Shown: positions 37,523 to 47,056, counted from the stretch's first letter. The stretch: DNA of 64,000 nucleotides from Thalassospira lohafexi (GCF_002844275.1 NZ_NXGX01000008.1:62001-126000), one strand, 5' to 3'. A program made the numbers and translations. The notes: generated by a model from the sequence alone, not told the origin.

Positions 37523-38293
37523 CTATTGCGCGGCTTCGTTGTTCAGGCGGTCATGGACGCGTTTGATTTCTTCGGGGCGCAGCCGTGGCTCAAGGGATGT
37601 GACGGCGGCTTTTGCATCCATCTTTTCTTTTTCTTCTGCGCCGGGGGGGAAGGTGATGTTGCCGCGCGCAGCCCGCGTGAGCCAATAATAGGATTCGGCA
37701 TAGTTTTGCGCGATACCCCAGCCGCGTTCGTACATGGCCCCTAACATGAACTGGGCCGCGTGCATGTTACCCTTGGCAGCAATTTCAAAATAGTGGGCGG
37801 CTTCGACGTAGTTTTGCTGGGCTCCACGGCCATGATAATATTGCGCCCCGATCAGATAGGCCGCATTGCTATTGGTTGGTGCGGCACGCAGGGCGCGTTT
37901 AAAGTATTCCGTTGCCCTGAACTGATCGTAGTTCAGGCCCCAACCATTAAAATAAAGCACCCCGATATAGTAAATCGCACCAGCATGGTTGGCCTGTGCG
38001 GCATACATGAACCATTTGGCGGCTTCTTCGTAATTGGCGGGGCCAGTGTTGCCGCGATAATACAGCAGACCCAGCGCATATTGCGCACGTGGGTCGTCAT
38101 TCTGCGCCGCCAGTCGCCATTGCGCGCGTGCCATTTCATAATTACCCGCCTGATAGGCACGATATCCTGATTGATAATCGCCACCCGCCGTATTGGCGTG
38201 TGCATTGTTAGGGACAAATTGTGCGGTAAGCAGAAAGCTTGCGACAAGGGCAATGCCCCAACCAAGGCGGAGTTGAGTACGCAGAGATATCAA
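37523..38293 (-). CDS. Exported Sel1-repeat protein
   Basis: 256 aa with a signal peptide ending near residue 33 (NAHA|N). Five Sel1-like alpha-alpha repeats run from about residue 40 to 210 (for example AQYALGLLYYRG, AIYYIGVLYFNGWG, AAQFMLGAMYERGWGIAQNY). Such repeats mediate protein binding, often in envelope or signalling complexes. The start is TTG at 38293, 11 bases after the DUF2794 stop, suggesting coupling. Role unknown. Confidence 0.8.
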   Translation of the reverse strand: MISLRTQLRLGWGIALVASFLLTAQFVPNNAHANTAGGDYQSGYRAYQAGNYEMARAQWRLAAQNDDPRAQYALGLLYYRGNTGPANYEEAAKWFMYAAQANHAGAIYYIGVLYFNGWGLNYDQFRATEYFKRALRAAPTNSNAAYLIGAQYYHGRGAQQNYVEAAHYFEIAAKGNMHAAQFMLGAMYERGWGIAQNYAESYYWLTRAARGNITFPPGAEEKEKMDAKAAVTSLEPRLRPEEIKRVHDRLNNEAAQ

Positions 38294-38304
38294 AAAATGA
38301 CCGA

Positions 38305-38661
38305 TCAGGAATTGGATTTGAAAAGAGGGACCACTTTGCGCGCGCGGCCTTCGATGGCGTCGAGAACCTTGAGGATGTCCGAGCTTTGTTTTATCCGCTC
38401 GCCGCTGTGAAGGGCCAGATACTGGCCAGCATTTTTATGCTCGGCCCCAAGTTTGATGACTTGGAAAAGTGGCGTTTCATGGGTTGATCGGAAAATGGAA
38501 AACATCGCCATGCCATCAAGGTGGTCAATGGCATAATCGCGCCATGCGCCGCCTGCAACCTGACGTGAATAGGTGTTCATGAGTCTCATAAGTTCAGCCC
38601 GGTCAAAATGGACAAAGCTTTTGGCTTTGCGGTATTTGGCCAAATCGAACAATGTTCCCAT
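38305..38661 (-). CDS. DUF2794 family protein
   Basis: 118-aa protein typical of alphaproteobacteria, with the family stretch FDRAELMRLMNTYSRQVAGG, then WRDYAIDHLDGMAMFSIFR. Function unknown. GGAG precedes the ATG. Probably first gene of a two-gene unit with the Sel1-repeat gene. Confidence 0.85.
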   Translation of the reverse strand: MGTLFDLAKYRKAKSFVHFDRAELMRLMNTYSRQVAGGAWRDYAIDHLDGMAMFSIFRSTHETPLFQVIKLGAEHKNAGQYLALHSGERIKQSSDILKVLDAIEGRARKVVPLFKSNS

Positions 38662-38831
38662 GTCATGCTCCGGCGAGGTTGCATTCAGACCGACAGCATC
38701 AAGATGTGACTGTCATATGACACGGTAGCGTGGATTTATCCCCGCCTCAAGTTTCAATGACCAAATAAGGCGCGGTTTTGAAATCAACGACAAGGTTGAG
38801 CATGAGGAGAAAAGTGCTCGCGAACAGGCTG

Positions 38832-39257
38832 TTACAGGCTGCGCGAGCGGGTCGGTGGCCAATCAAGGGTCTGCGCACCCGTGTTGTATGGGTCAGGTGT
38901 GCGATAGCAGCTCACAGCGGCAAGCGACCGGTAACAGTAAAGCGGCGGTTCGGGGATCGGGTCTTTTTTGCAGTAGGATTTGCCATCAATTTTACGAATG
39001 GTGGAGCAATCCTGCCCGGTTGAAAGCGAGACGACGTGGTCGACCAGGGTTTTGTCGGTGTTGATGATGCTGACGACATCAAAAGCCAGATACCACTCAG
39101 CACCGGTAAACAGGCTGGTTCCAGCGATATCAGACATGGTTGTGCTGCATCCTGATACGCCCGTACCCAGCAGTGCGGCAAACAGCCCGGCAAGGATGCG
39201 TTGACGAATGACGCGCTTGGCATCGGCCCGGCTGTGGATAATTTGACGACGTTTCAT
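38832..39257 (-). CDS. Small lipoprotein of unknown function
   Basis: 141 aa with a hydrophobic segment and lipobox VSGC at C37; the signal sequence is unusually long at its N-terminus (about 20 polar residues first). The mature part has six further cysteines (for example DCSTIRK, SYCKKDP, LYCYRSLAAVSCYR), which could form disulfides. GGAGA lies just before the ATG at 39257. No family recognised. Confidence 0.7.
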   Translation of the reverse strand: MKRRQIIHSRADAKRVIRQRILAGLFAALLGTGVSGCSTTMSDIAGTSLFTGAEWYLAFDVVSIINTDKTLVDHVVSLSTGQDCSTIRKIDGKSYCKKDPIPEPPLYCYRSLAAVSCYRTPDPYNTGAQTLDWPPTRSRSL

Positions 39258-39651
39258 GGTGGTCTCCGTCCCGACACCGGGCAATTTTGACCGATGACAT
39301 TTAAAACTCTGTTCCCTCGAAGCCTTTCAAAGCAAGTAGCGTGCCGAAATGTGTCAGGTTGGGGCAACTGTCTGTCATATGGTCTCTGTGAACAGGATTT
39401 TTAGCCGTTTGGGCGTTTTCAGGGTTGATATTGGGCGCCGGGGCGAGCGCGCGCTGTGCGCAATTTTACGGAAATGGCCGTGCAGTGCGACCAAAACTGC
39501 CAATCAAGATGTGTTTTTGCGGGGCATGAGGCAATTCTTACCGCCCTTTGTGCCGGCAACTACGCACGCGTTGTCTGGTTGCCTAATCTGGCTTGAGAGC
39601 ACGCAGAAGGCAAAATAATCGGCATAAAGGTGTGAATGACGTTGAGTAGAC
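39258..39651. other. Intergenic region upstream of the yfgM-like operon
   Basis: About 390 bases with no gene I can support. One open frame (39349-39618) lacks a ribosome site and any recognisable product. The right end carries the operon promoter. Confidence 0.5.
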
Positions 39652-39680
39652 TTGACCCCTTGTATGCAGGCGCGTTAAAT
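39652..39680 (+). promoter_or_regulatory. Promoter of the yfgM-bamB operon
   Basis: TTGACC (39652-39657), 17-base spacer, TTAAAT (39675-39680). A transcript would start near 39687 and include the hairpin before the GTG start. Confidence 0.65.
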
Positions 39681-39702
39681 CCTTGCCGGAATTAATTCTG
39701 AT

Positions 39703-39723
39703 AAGCGGGCAAGTTGCCCGCTT
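39703..39723 (+). promoter_or_regulatory. Leader hairpin of the yfgM-bamB operon
   Basis: Perfect 8-bp stem AAGCGGGC (39703-39710) with GCCCGCTT (39716-39723), AAGTT loop, then TCTTG. It lies between the promoter and the GTG start 28 bases downstream, so it may be an attenuator or an mRNA 5' stabiliser. Confidence 0.5.
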
Positions 39724-39750
39724 TCTTGTGACCGGATTGGAGCCGTTTTC

Positions 39751-40401
39751 GTGGTTGATATTTTCCAGGAAGTCGAAGAAGACCTGAAGCGTGAACGCAG
39801 CGAAGCGCTGTGGCGCAAATACGGTAAATACGTGATTGGCGTCGCTGGAGTCATCGTGCTGGGTGTTGCTGGTCGCGAAGGCTGGAAAACTTACGAACAC
39901 AGCACCAGCATTGAAAATGGTACGCGTCTTGCCAACGCAATTGATCTGACCCAGTCGGGCGAAGGCAATCAGGATGCGGCACTCGCCGCACTTGATTCCA
40001 TCATTGCCGATGGCAATGCGGGCTTTGTCGCACTTGGACATTTCCAAAAAGCAGCAGTTTACCTGCGTGCTGGCGTAAAAGAGTCGGCCGTTGCCGAACT
40101 TGAAGCCGTTGCCGGCAATGATGACATTGATCAGGTTTACCGCGATCTTGCGGTTGTCGAAATCGCCATGAACAATGCGACCCAAAGCAACGCCAATGAT
40201 TTGATTGCGCGTCTTGAGCCAATCGCGGTTCCAGAAAACGCATGGTACTACTCCGCACGCGAGATGATTGCGATGCTGCATGTTGCGGCGGGCGAAATTG
40301 ATGCCGCCAAGCCGCTTCTGACCGAAATTGCCGACGATAACGAAGCACCGTCGGGCATGCGGTCACGGGCAAGCGAGATTCTCAAGGCAATTGGTGCCTG
40401 A
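39751..40401 (+). CDS. YfgM-like tetratricopeptide membrane protein
   Basis: 216 aa with a short cytoplasmic N-terminus (residues 1-27, highly charged), one membrane segment at about 28-46 (YVIGVAGVIVLGVAG) and a periplasmic TPR-like domain. This is the TPR_21/UPF0070 layout; E. coli YfgM binds SecYEG and PpiD and helps outer-membrane protein traffic. The yfgM-bamB-der order is the same in E. coli, which supports the call. Start is GTG at 39751 with GGAG upstream. Confidence 0.85.
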   Translation: MVDIFQEVEEDLKRERSEALWRKYGKYVIGVAGVIVLGVAGREGWKTYEHSTSIENGTRLANAIDLTQSGEGNQDAALAALDSIIADGNAGFVALGHFQKAAVYLRAGVKESAVAELEAVAGNDDIDQVYRDLAVVEIAMNNATQSNANDLIARLEPIAVPENAWYYSAREMIAMLHVAAGEIDAAKPLLTEIADDNEAPSGMRSRASEILKAIGA

Positions 40402-40475
40402 CCACATCTAGAACAGATTTGGTCGGAATAACGTCCAGACCAATGCGATGCGAGCTTGAACCAGAGGATACGGTT

Positions 40476-41810
40476 TTGACGTCACGCGCTTTTAAGTCAC
40501 TTATTTGTGTAATGGGCCTTTCGGGATTTCTCGCTGGCTGTTCCAGCTGGCTTGGTGAAGACGAAGCACCGCCGTTGCCCGGTGAGCGTATCTCGGTTCT
40601 TGCCCTGCAAAGTACGGTGCAGCCTGATATTGATCTTAGTGATCAGCGCGTTGTCCTGCCAGAACCGGAACCGATGGTCGATTGGCCGCAGAACGGTGGT
40701 TTTCCAAGTCATGCGCTTCATCATGTCGGGCTTGAGAACGATGTTCTTGAGCAAGACTGGTCGGTCAGCATTGGCGAAGGTTCAATGGATGACAACCTGT
40801 TGCTCAATCAGGCGATTGTTGCCCGTGGTGTGATCTTTACCATTGATGCCAGCGCAGAGGTTCGCGCCTTTGCCGCCACATCGGGTAAGGAAATCTGGTC
40901 GATTGAACTGGCACCCGAGGATGAAGAAGACAGTACGCTGCTTGGCGGTGGTCTTGCCTATGAGAAGGGCATCATTTACGCAACCACTGGCTTTGCCGAA
41001 GTCATTGCGATTGATGCACCCAGTGCGACGGTCCTTTGGCGTCAGCAGGTAAGTGCGCCGATGCGGTCCGCACCGACCGTACGTGGCGGGCGTGTGTTTG
41101 CCATTACGATTGATAACCAGACCATTGCGCTTAATGCGATGAGTGGTGAGTTGCTCTGGAGCCATCGCGGTGCATCCGAAGGAGCCTCCTTTATCGGCGG
41201 GGCAAGCCCGGCTGTGGATCAGGGGGTTGTGATTTCTGCTTATTCAACGGGTGAGCTTTATGCGCTTCGGGTTGAAAATGGTCAGGTGATCTGGTCGGAT
41301 GCACTGGCGTCTGCCGGGCGGACCGATGCGGTGTCAGCCATTGCCGATATTCGCGGTTTGCCGGTGATTGATAATGACCTTGTGTTTGCGACCAGTAACT
41401 CGGGTTTGACGGTCGGAATTGACCTTCGGACCGGGTATCGTGTCTGGGAACTTGAGGCCGGTGGCATTCAATCGCCATGGGTTGCAGGCGATTATATATA
41501 CGTCCTGACCAACACAAATGATCTGATTGCCTTGCGTCGGAAGACCGGACAGGTTAAATGGGTGACCGTTCTGCCACGTTTTGTCGATCCCGAAGATCAG
41601 GATGAACCGATTGTGTGGACCGGTCCGGTCCTGGTCGGTGACAGGTTGATCGTTGGTAACGAGCAGGGCGAAGTAATGACTGTTTCCCCTTATAGCGGTG
41701 AAATCATCGGCAAGGACGAAGTGTCCGGTCCGATTACCTTGCCGCCATCTGTTGCTGGTGACAGCCTTTACTTCCTGACTGCGGATGCCGATCTAATCGC
41801 ATATCGCTGA
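40476..41810 (+). CDS. bamB: Outer-membrane assembly lipoprotein BamB
   Basis: 444-aa PQQ-like beta-propeller lipoprotein of the BAM complex that folds outer-membrane proteins. Lipobox LAGC at C22. At least seven propeller blades are seen, each with an A/G-x-D-x-x-T/S-G-x-x-x-W-pattern (AATSGKEIWS, NAMSGELLWSH, DLRTGYRVWE, RRKTGQVKW). The TTG at 40476 is chosen because AGAGGATA is 6 bases upstream; an ATG at 40443 is in frame but leaves a long polar stretch before the lipobox. Confidence 0.9.
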   Translation: MTSRAFKSLICVMGLSGFLAGCSSWLGEDEAPPLPGERISVLALQSTVQPDIDLSDQRVVLPEPEPMVDWPQNGGFPSHALHHVGLENDVLEQDWSVSIGEGSMDDNLLLNQAIVARGVIFTIDASAEVRAFAATSGKEIWSIELAPEDEEDSTLLGGGLAYEKGIIYATTGFAEVIAIDAPSATVLWRQQVSAPMRSAPTVRGGRVFAITIDNQTIALNAMSGELLWSHRGASEGASFIGGASPAVDQGVVISAYSTGELYALRVENGQVIWSDALASAGRTDAVSAIADIRGLPVIDNDLVFATSNSGLTVGIDLRTGYRVWELEAGGIQSPWVAGDYIYVLTNTNDLIALRRKTGQVKWVTVLPRFVDPEDQDEPIVWTGPVLVGDRLIVGNEQGEVMTVSPYSGEIIGKDEVSGPITLPPSVAGDSLYFLTADADLIAYR

Positions 41811-41830
41811 TCAGGTAAGAAAAAGTTTCC

Positions 41831-41884
41831 GCAAGGTTTCCTTGCAAGATTTGCGGTGCGCCGTGGGCTTTTGCCTCCGGCGCA
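41831..41884 (+). promoter_or_regulatory. Two hairpins between bamB and der
   Basis: GCAAGG-TTT-CCTTGC (41831-41845) and TGCGCCG (41857-41863) with CGGCGCA (41878-41884) lie in the 107-bp gap. Neither has a strong T-run, so they may tune rather than stop read-through into der. Confidence 0.45.
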
Positions 41885-41917
41885 TATCGCCGTTTATAAC
41901 GAGAGTCTGAAAGTCAG

Positions 41918-43459
41918 ATGTCGCTAAAAGTTGCCATTATCGGTCGCCCCAATGTCGGGAAGTCGACCCTGTTTAACCGTCTGGTCGGTAAAAAGCTGGC
42001 CCTGGTTGACGACCAACCTGGCGTGACCCGTGATCGTCGCTATGGCAAGGGCCGTCTGGGCCATATGTCGTTCGATATCATTGATACCGCCGGTCTTGAA
42101 GAAGTGTTCGATAACTCCATCGAAGGCATGATGCGCCAGCAAAGTGAGATGGCGTTTGAGGAATGCGACGTTGCGCTGTTCCTGATTGATGCCCGTGCGG
42201 GTTTGACGCCACTTGATAACCATTTTGCCGATTGGTTGCGCAAACGCCAAAAGCCGGTCTATGTTATTGCCAACAAGCATGAAGGCATTAATCAGGACCC
42301 GGGGCTGTATGAGGCCTATGGTCTTGGTCTGGGCGATGTTGCGCCGATTTCTGCCGAGCATGGCCTTGGCATTGAATTGCTCTATGACATTCTTGAACCG
42401 CATTGGAAAGAATGGAAAGACGGCGTTCGCGACGAAAAGAAAAAAGCCCAGCAGGCCGCAGCCGAAGCCCAAAAGGATGCGGCGGCGGAAGCAGGTGATG
42501 ACGGCTTTGATGATTTCGATAACGAAGACGATTTTCCCGATGATGATGGTGAAACATTCCCGTCGTTTGAGATCGAGCTTTTTGAAGACGACGAAGATGA
42601 AGATGGCGAGCTGATTGACGAAGGTCCGCGTGACAATTCGAAAATCCAGTTGGCGATTGTTGGTCGTCCAAATGCCGGTAAATCGACGCTGCTTAATCAG
42701 CTTCTGGGCGAGAACCGCGTGATGACGGGGCCGCAGGCCGGTTTGACCCGGGATTCGATCGCGGTCGATTGGGCCTATGAAGGACGTCCTATTCGTTTGG
42801 TCGATACGGCAGGCATGCGCCGCAAAAAGAAGATTGATGATCGTGTCGAACGGTTGTCAGTCGCAGATACGCTGCGCGTGATCCGTTATGCACAGGTCGT
42901 TGTCCTGATGCTTGATGCGACCAACACGCTTGATAAGCAGGACCTCACGATTGCGCGTATGGTGCTTGAAGAAGGCCGCGCGTTGATCATTGCGGTTAAC
43001 AAGTGGGACACCATCATCGATAAGTCCGGTGTGATGCAGGCGCTGCGTGACAAGCTTGATACGTCCTTTGCACAGGCCAAGGGCATTCCGGTTCTGACGT
43101 TCTCGGCCCTGACCGGGCGTGGGACGGAACGTCTGATGCCGACCGTTCTTGATATCCACGATATCTGGAGCCGCCGCATTTCGACGTCCAAGCTGAACCG
43201 CTGGCTTGAAGTGGTGAGTGAACGTCACTTGCCGCCGGTTATTTCCGGACGCCGCATTCGTCTGCGCTATATGACGCAAGCCAAAGCGCGTCCGCCAAGC
43301 TTCTTTATCAACTGCTCCAAGGCGGCCGAACTGCCAGAAAGCTATACGCGTTACCTGATCAATGGTTTGCGCGAAGATTTCGACATGCCGGGCGTTCCGA
43401 TCCGGGTTAATTTGCGCAGCAGTGATAACCCGTTTGCGAAAAAGAAAAAGAAGCGCTGA
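41918..43459 (+). CDS. der: Ribosome-assembly GTPase Der (EngA)
   Basis: 513-aa tandem GTPase needed for 50S ribosome maturation. First P-loop at residues 9-17 (GRPNVGKST), DTAG and NKHE follow; second P-loop at 249-257 (GRPNAGKST) with DTAG and NKWD; a KH-like domain and a lysine-rich end (KKKKKR) complete it. The linker between the G domains (about 172-240) is very acidic, with runs such as FDDFDNEDDFPDDDGE and FEDDEDEDGE, longer than I expect in many homologues. Confidence 0.97.
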   Translation: MSLKVAIIGRPNVGKSTLFNRLVGKKLALVDDQPGVTRDRRYGKGRLGHMSFDIIDTAGLEEVFDNSIEGMMRQQSEMAFEECDVALFLIDARAGLTPLDNHFADWLRKRQKPVYVIANKHEGINQDPGLYEAYGLGLGDVAPISAEHGLGIELLYDILEPHWKEWKDGVRDEKKKAQQAAAEAQKDAAAEAGDDGFDDFDNEDDFPDDDGETFPSFEIELFEDDEDEDGELIDEGPRDNSKIQLAIVGRPNAGKSTLLNQLLGENRVMTGPQAGLTRDSIAVDWAYEGRPIRLVDTAGMRRKKKIDDRVERLSVADTLRVIRYAQVVVLMLDATNTLDKQDLTIARMVLEEGRALIIAVNKWDTIIDKSGVMQALRDKLDTSFAQAKGIPVLTFSALTGRGTERLMPTVLDIHDIWSRRISTSKLNRWLEVVSERHLPPVISGRRIRLRYMTQAKARPPSFFINCSKAAELPESYTRYLINGLREDFDMPGVPIRVNLRSSDNPFAKKKKKR

Positions 43460-43487
43460 GCGTTTTGATCTTGATCCAACTCATTGT

Positions 43488-43517
43488 AAAACCGCCCCTG
43501 GAAACGGGGGCGGTTTT
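43488..43517 (+). terminator. der operon terminator
   Basis: Perfect 11-bp stem AAAACCGCCCC (43488-43498) with GGGGCGGTTTT (43507-43517), followed by CTTTTTG. Confidence 0.92.
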
Positions 43518-43685
43518 CTTTTTGGGACTCAAAACTTTATACTTTGGTTCGGGACGTCGATTTTTCTGTTTCTCAAGCGGACTAACTGTTCGAATTTCTC
43601 ATTCAGTCCCCATATCTAATTGGGCGCGGACAAGTTGACTGTGATGTGCGACGTTATTGATAAGGGAATGGACGGGATAATCTAA

Positions 43686-45368
43686 ATGCGTTTGAAGCAT
43701 GTGCTGGTGGTTTGTTTTCTGGCTCTTTCGGTGCTGCCGTTGTTCGTGAGTTTCGGGATGCTTCAATCCTATTCTGCCACGCAATACCGCAACCAGATCG
43801 AAGACAAGCTGAACGCTGTTTCGCAGTTGGCAAAGCAACGTTTGACGGCGGCGATTGCACGCATCGAAGACAATACGACGTTGCTTGCGAACCGCACCCT
43901 GCTTCGCCAACAATTGGGCGAGTATGCGCAAACGCGCGAATATGCACTTTACGACACGATTGAAAACAGCCTGCGTGATGCCAAGAAGGGTATGGAACAG
44001 ATTGTCGATATCAGCGTGTTTGCGCCCAACGGTCAGTTTATCGCCTCAATTAATCGGACGGCGACCTCCTTTGATCGTGCCATGCTCAAGGGGCGCGATC
44101 GGATTGTCTTCTTGCGCCATTCTCAGGAACTTATTGTCCGCAGTATTGTGGAGCTTGAGTTTGACGACAACATCGTGGGTTATATGGTCGCCGATTTTTC
44201 CGGCGATTTCATTCTTGACCTTGTCAATGATCAGACAGGCTTGGGGGAAACAGGCGAATGGCTGTTTGCTGTACGGGATGAAAACGGCGATGCGTTGTTT
44301 GCGGTGCCACTGAAATATGATGCAAGAGCCGCTTTTATCCGCCGAGTTGCCAAGGATCGTCTGGACGTACCAATTACGCAGGCACTCCTTGGCCAAGAAA
44401 TCAACATGGCGAATGCGCATGATTATCAGGAACGGCCTGTCATGGCTTCTACGCGGTATATCAAAAGCATGGACATTGGCTTGGTCGCCAAGATCAATGA
44501 AAGCGAAGTAACCGCGATCATAGATGAGGCCAATAAATATCTTGTCATGCTGGGCTTCGCACTTGTGCTGATTGCCATTGTCGTTGGTGTCCTGATCGCC
44601 AGCCTGATTGCGAAACCGGTCGAGCAACTTCGCAAAGCGACACAGAAGCTGGCTTCTGGCGATTTTGATGTGCAGCCGGTTGAGGCCAGTTGGCGCGAGG
44701 CAAAGGACCTTGCAGCATCTTTTACCGATATGGCCGAATCCATTCACGATTTGCAGGAAAACCTGCAACATAAAGTCGAAGAACGTACACGTGACCTTGA
44801 TGAGGCCAATCAACGTCTAATGGAGATTTCCGTGCGCGATCCATTGACCGGTGTCCATAATCGCCGCTATGTCATGGAACGGCTGGAGCAGGAGGCATCG
44901 AGAGCGCGGCGCTATAATGGTCAGTTGGCTGTGGCCATTCTCGATATTGATCACTTTAAGCAGGTCAATGATACTCTTGGGCACGCCACCGGGGACGAGG
45001 TTTTGATCGGTCTTGCGTTTTGTGTGGAACATACCCTGCGGACGTCTGACCTGTTTGGCCGTATCGGTGGTGAAGAATTCTGCATTGTCATTCCCGAGGC
45101 CGACAAAGAAGGCACATTGCTTTTGATCGAACGCATTCGATCTGCGATTGAGGCCTTGCCGTTTAATTTTGACGGCAAGCAGCTCAAAGTGACATGCAGT
45201 TTCGGGGTTGTCTTTTTGGCCGAGGAAATTGATAGCACAATGCTGCTGATGGAGTGCGCTGATAAGGCGCTTTACCATGCCAAGGAAACCGGACGAAACA
45301 AGATTGTCGTTTATAACGACATGCCAAAAGACCTTTTGGCAGAAACCAGCAAAGACAACGCCGGTTAA
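43686..45368 (+). CDS. Membrane diguanylate cyclase with sensor and HAMP domains
   Basis: 560 aa. One membrane segment at the N-terminus (about 5-25), a periplasmic sensor region of about 250 residues, a second membrane segment near 285-305, a HAMP domain, a short coiled coil (EERTRDLDEANQRL) and a C-terminal GGDEF domain. The active site is GGEEF at 461-465, which is functional in known enzymes, and an inhibitory RxxD site (RTSD) sits 5 residues before it, so product feedback is likely. It makes cyclic-di-GMP in response to a periplasmic signal. Ligand unknown. Confidence 0.93.
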   Translation: MRLKHVLVVCFLALSVLPLFVSFGMLQSYSATQYRNQIEDKLNAVSQLAKQRLTAAIARIEDNTTLLANRTLLRQQLGEYAQTREYALYDTIENSLRDAKKGMEQIVDISVFAPNGQFIASINRTATSFDRAMLKGRDRIVFLRHSQELIVRSIVELEFDDNIVGYMVADFSGDFILDLVNDQTGLGETGEWLFAVRDENGDALFAVPLKYDARAAFIRRVAKDRLDVPITQALLGQEINMANAHDYQERPVMASTRYIKSMDIGLVAKINESEVTAIIDEANKYLVMLGFALVLIAIVVGVLIASLIAKPVEQLRKATQKLASGDFDVQPVEASWREAKDLAASFTDMAESIHDLQENLQHKVEERTRDLDEANQRLMEISVRDPLTGVHNRRYVMERLEQEASRARRYNGQLAVAILDIDHFKQVNDTLGHATGDEVLIGLAFCVEHTLRTSDLFGRIGGEEFCIVIPEADKEGTLLLIERIRSAIEALPFNFDGKQLKVTCSFGVVFLAEEIDSTMLLMECADKALYHAKETGRNKIVVYNDMPKDLLAETSKDNAG

Positions 45369-45401
45369 GCCACGAGTAGGCCGGGATATCGGGCCTTTAC
45401 C

Positions 45402-45878
45402 TTATTCCATCGGGATTGATGGGCCATTGTCGATGATGTCGCGGATGTGATTGGGCAGGTCACTTTGCGTCAGGCGTTCCTGCATGCTGGCATCCTGTGT
45501 AAAGGCAAAGATGTCTGCCAGATCCTGCCCGGAAAAATCAACCTGATATCCTAGGTCTGCTTGCTGCAGATGAAGCATTTCATCCGCCCCGCGCCACATA
45601 CGGGCGAAAAATTCAAACGGATTGCGCGACTGATCCATGTTGGATGCATCAAGACTGGGCGCAATGTCACCCCCGACATTATTCACCGCATGACATACAA
45701 CGCAGCCGCGTTCGGCGAATAGGTCCTTACCGCGTTCTGCGCTCATTTGGGGCCATGACATCTTCGGATCATCCTGTGCAGCGTGGGATGGTGTCACACT
45801 GCCTGTCAGGGTCGCAAAACCAATCGTGCAAAAGGCTGCAAGTGACAGGAACTGTTTGCGATGGATGGCCGATTTCAT
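45402..45878 (-). CDS. Exported monoheme c-type cytochrome
   Basis: 158 aa with a signal peptide ending near residue 33 (SHA|A) and one heme site CVVCH at C59-H63, in an otherwise short class I-like cytochrome c domain. The likely axial methionine is in SMQERL or the MLHLQQ region and is not certain. It has its own promoter on the minus strand, opposite the cyclase gene. Electron partner unknown. ATG at 45878 gives a normal signal peptide. Confidence 0.85.
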   Translation of the reverse strand: MKSAIHRKQFLSLAAFCTIGFATLTGSVTPSHAAQDDPKMSWPQMSAERGKDLFAERGCVVCHAVNNVGGDIAPSLDASNMDQSRNPFEFFARMWRGADEMLHLQQADLGYQVDFSGQDLADIFAFTQDASMQERLTQSDLPNHIRDIIDNGPSIPME

Positions 45879-45984
45879 ATGACGTCCTTTGACGGAGTGT
45901 TGATGCGGGTAGGTCATGCTAACGATCCGACGGCGGGGAAAGCAATCAATTGATGGTGCTAACAGAATTTAAATTCAAAGGGTA

Positions 45985-46012
45985 GCGGCAAGAAACGCAT
46001 GTTCCTTGCCGC
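45985..46012 (-). terminator. Terminator of the aldo/keto reductase gene
   Basis: Stem GCGGCAAG (45985-45992) with CTTGCCGC (46005-46012), a few bases past the stop on the minus strand. T-run weak. Confidence 0.55.
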
Positions 46013-46018
46013 GGGATG

Positions 46019-47056
46019 TCACGAAAAGCGTGGCGGGTTAAGCCGTGCAAAGCCTTCCTGAATGTAATAGGGGTAATGCGGATAGGGCGGGGTGCGTTTA
46101 CTGACCTTATCAAGGCGTGCGGTCTGATCATCGTTAAGCGACCAGCCAACCGCGCCGAGATTGGCGATGAGCTGATCTTCTGTTCTCGCACCCAGAATAA
46201 CCGACGAGACGGTCGGGCGTTGCAGCAACCAGTTAATCGCCACTTGCGGCACGGTTTTACCGGTTTCCCCGGCGATGTCGTCAAGCACATCGACAATGTC
46301 ATAGAGCATTTCATCGTCAACAGGTGGGCCAAACTGTGCGGTTTCTTTTAACCTACTGCCACTTGGAAGCGGCGTGTTGCGGCGGACCTTTCCTGTAAGG
46401 CGGCCCCAGCCAAGCGGGCTCCAGACCAAGGCACCCAGTCCCTGATCTTCGGCCAGTGGCATCAGGTCCCATTCGTAATCACGCCCGACCAGTGAATAGT
46501 AGACCTGATGGGCGACATAGCGCGGATATCCATGGCGCTCGGCAATCGAAAGCGATTTCATGATTTGCCAACCCGCAAAGTTGGACGCACCGACGTAACG
46601 CAGTTTGCCAACCCGGATCAGGTCATCAAGCGTTGCCATAACTTCCTCAATCGGGGTTGTGGCATCAAACGCATGAAGTTGCAGGATATCGATATGGTCG
46701 GTGCCAAGACGCATCAACGCGGCATCGGTTGCTTTGATCAACCGATCACGTGATGTCCCATAGTCGTTGGGGCCGTCCCCCATCGGAAGTCCAAGTTTGG
46801 TCGATATCAGAACTTTGTCCCGACGCCCCTTGATGGCCGCCCCAAGGACGGTTTCCGATGCGCCGTCTGAATAGACGTCCGCGCTATCAAACAAGTTCAT
46901 GCCGTGTTCCAGACTGATATCAATCATTCTGGTCGCCCCTTTGGAGTCAACCGTTCCCCAATTGGAAAAAAGTGGCCCAGTGCCGCCAAAGGTCCCAGCA
47001 CCAAGGGACAATGCCGGCACGCGCAAACCTGATCGGCCAAGCTGTCTGTATTCCAT
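46019..47056 (-). CDS. Aldo/keto reductase
   Basis: 345-aa NADPH-dependent TIM-barrel reductase close to the YghZ/Tas-like group. Seen: MEYRQLGRSGLRVPALSLG at the start, NLFDSADVYSDG with catalytic Asp/Tyr, and ISTKLG with catalytic Lys. GGAGA precedes the ATG at 47056. Divergent from a LysR regulator 105 bases away, which probably controls it. Substrate unknown. Confidence 0.9.
   Translation of the reverse strand: MEYRQLGRSGLRVPALSLGAGTFGGTGPLFSNWGTVDSKGATRMIDISLEHGMNLFDSADVYSDGASETVLGAAIKGRRDKVLISTKLGLPMGDGPNDYGTSRDRLIKATDAALMRLGTDHIDILQLHAFDATTPIEEVMATLDDLIRVGKLRYVGASNFAGWQIMKSLSIAERHGYPRYVAHQVYYSLVGRDYEWDLMPLAEDQGLGALVWSPLGWGRLTGKVRRNTPLPSGSRLKETAQFGPPVDDEMLYDIVDVLDDIAGETGKTVPQVAINWLLQRPTVSSVILGARTEDQLIANLGAVGWSLNDDQTARLDKVSKRTPPYPHYPYYIQEGFARLNPPRFS

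Noticed and set aside
39349-39618. Plus-strand frame of 89 codons before the yfgM-like gene
   Set aside because: No ribosome site and no known product.
43488-43517. GC-rich inverted repeat considered as a mobile-element end
   Set aside because: It has the stem-plus-T-run of an ordinary terminator and no partner copy nearby.
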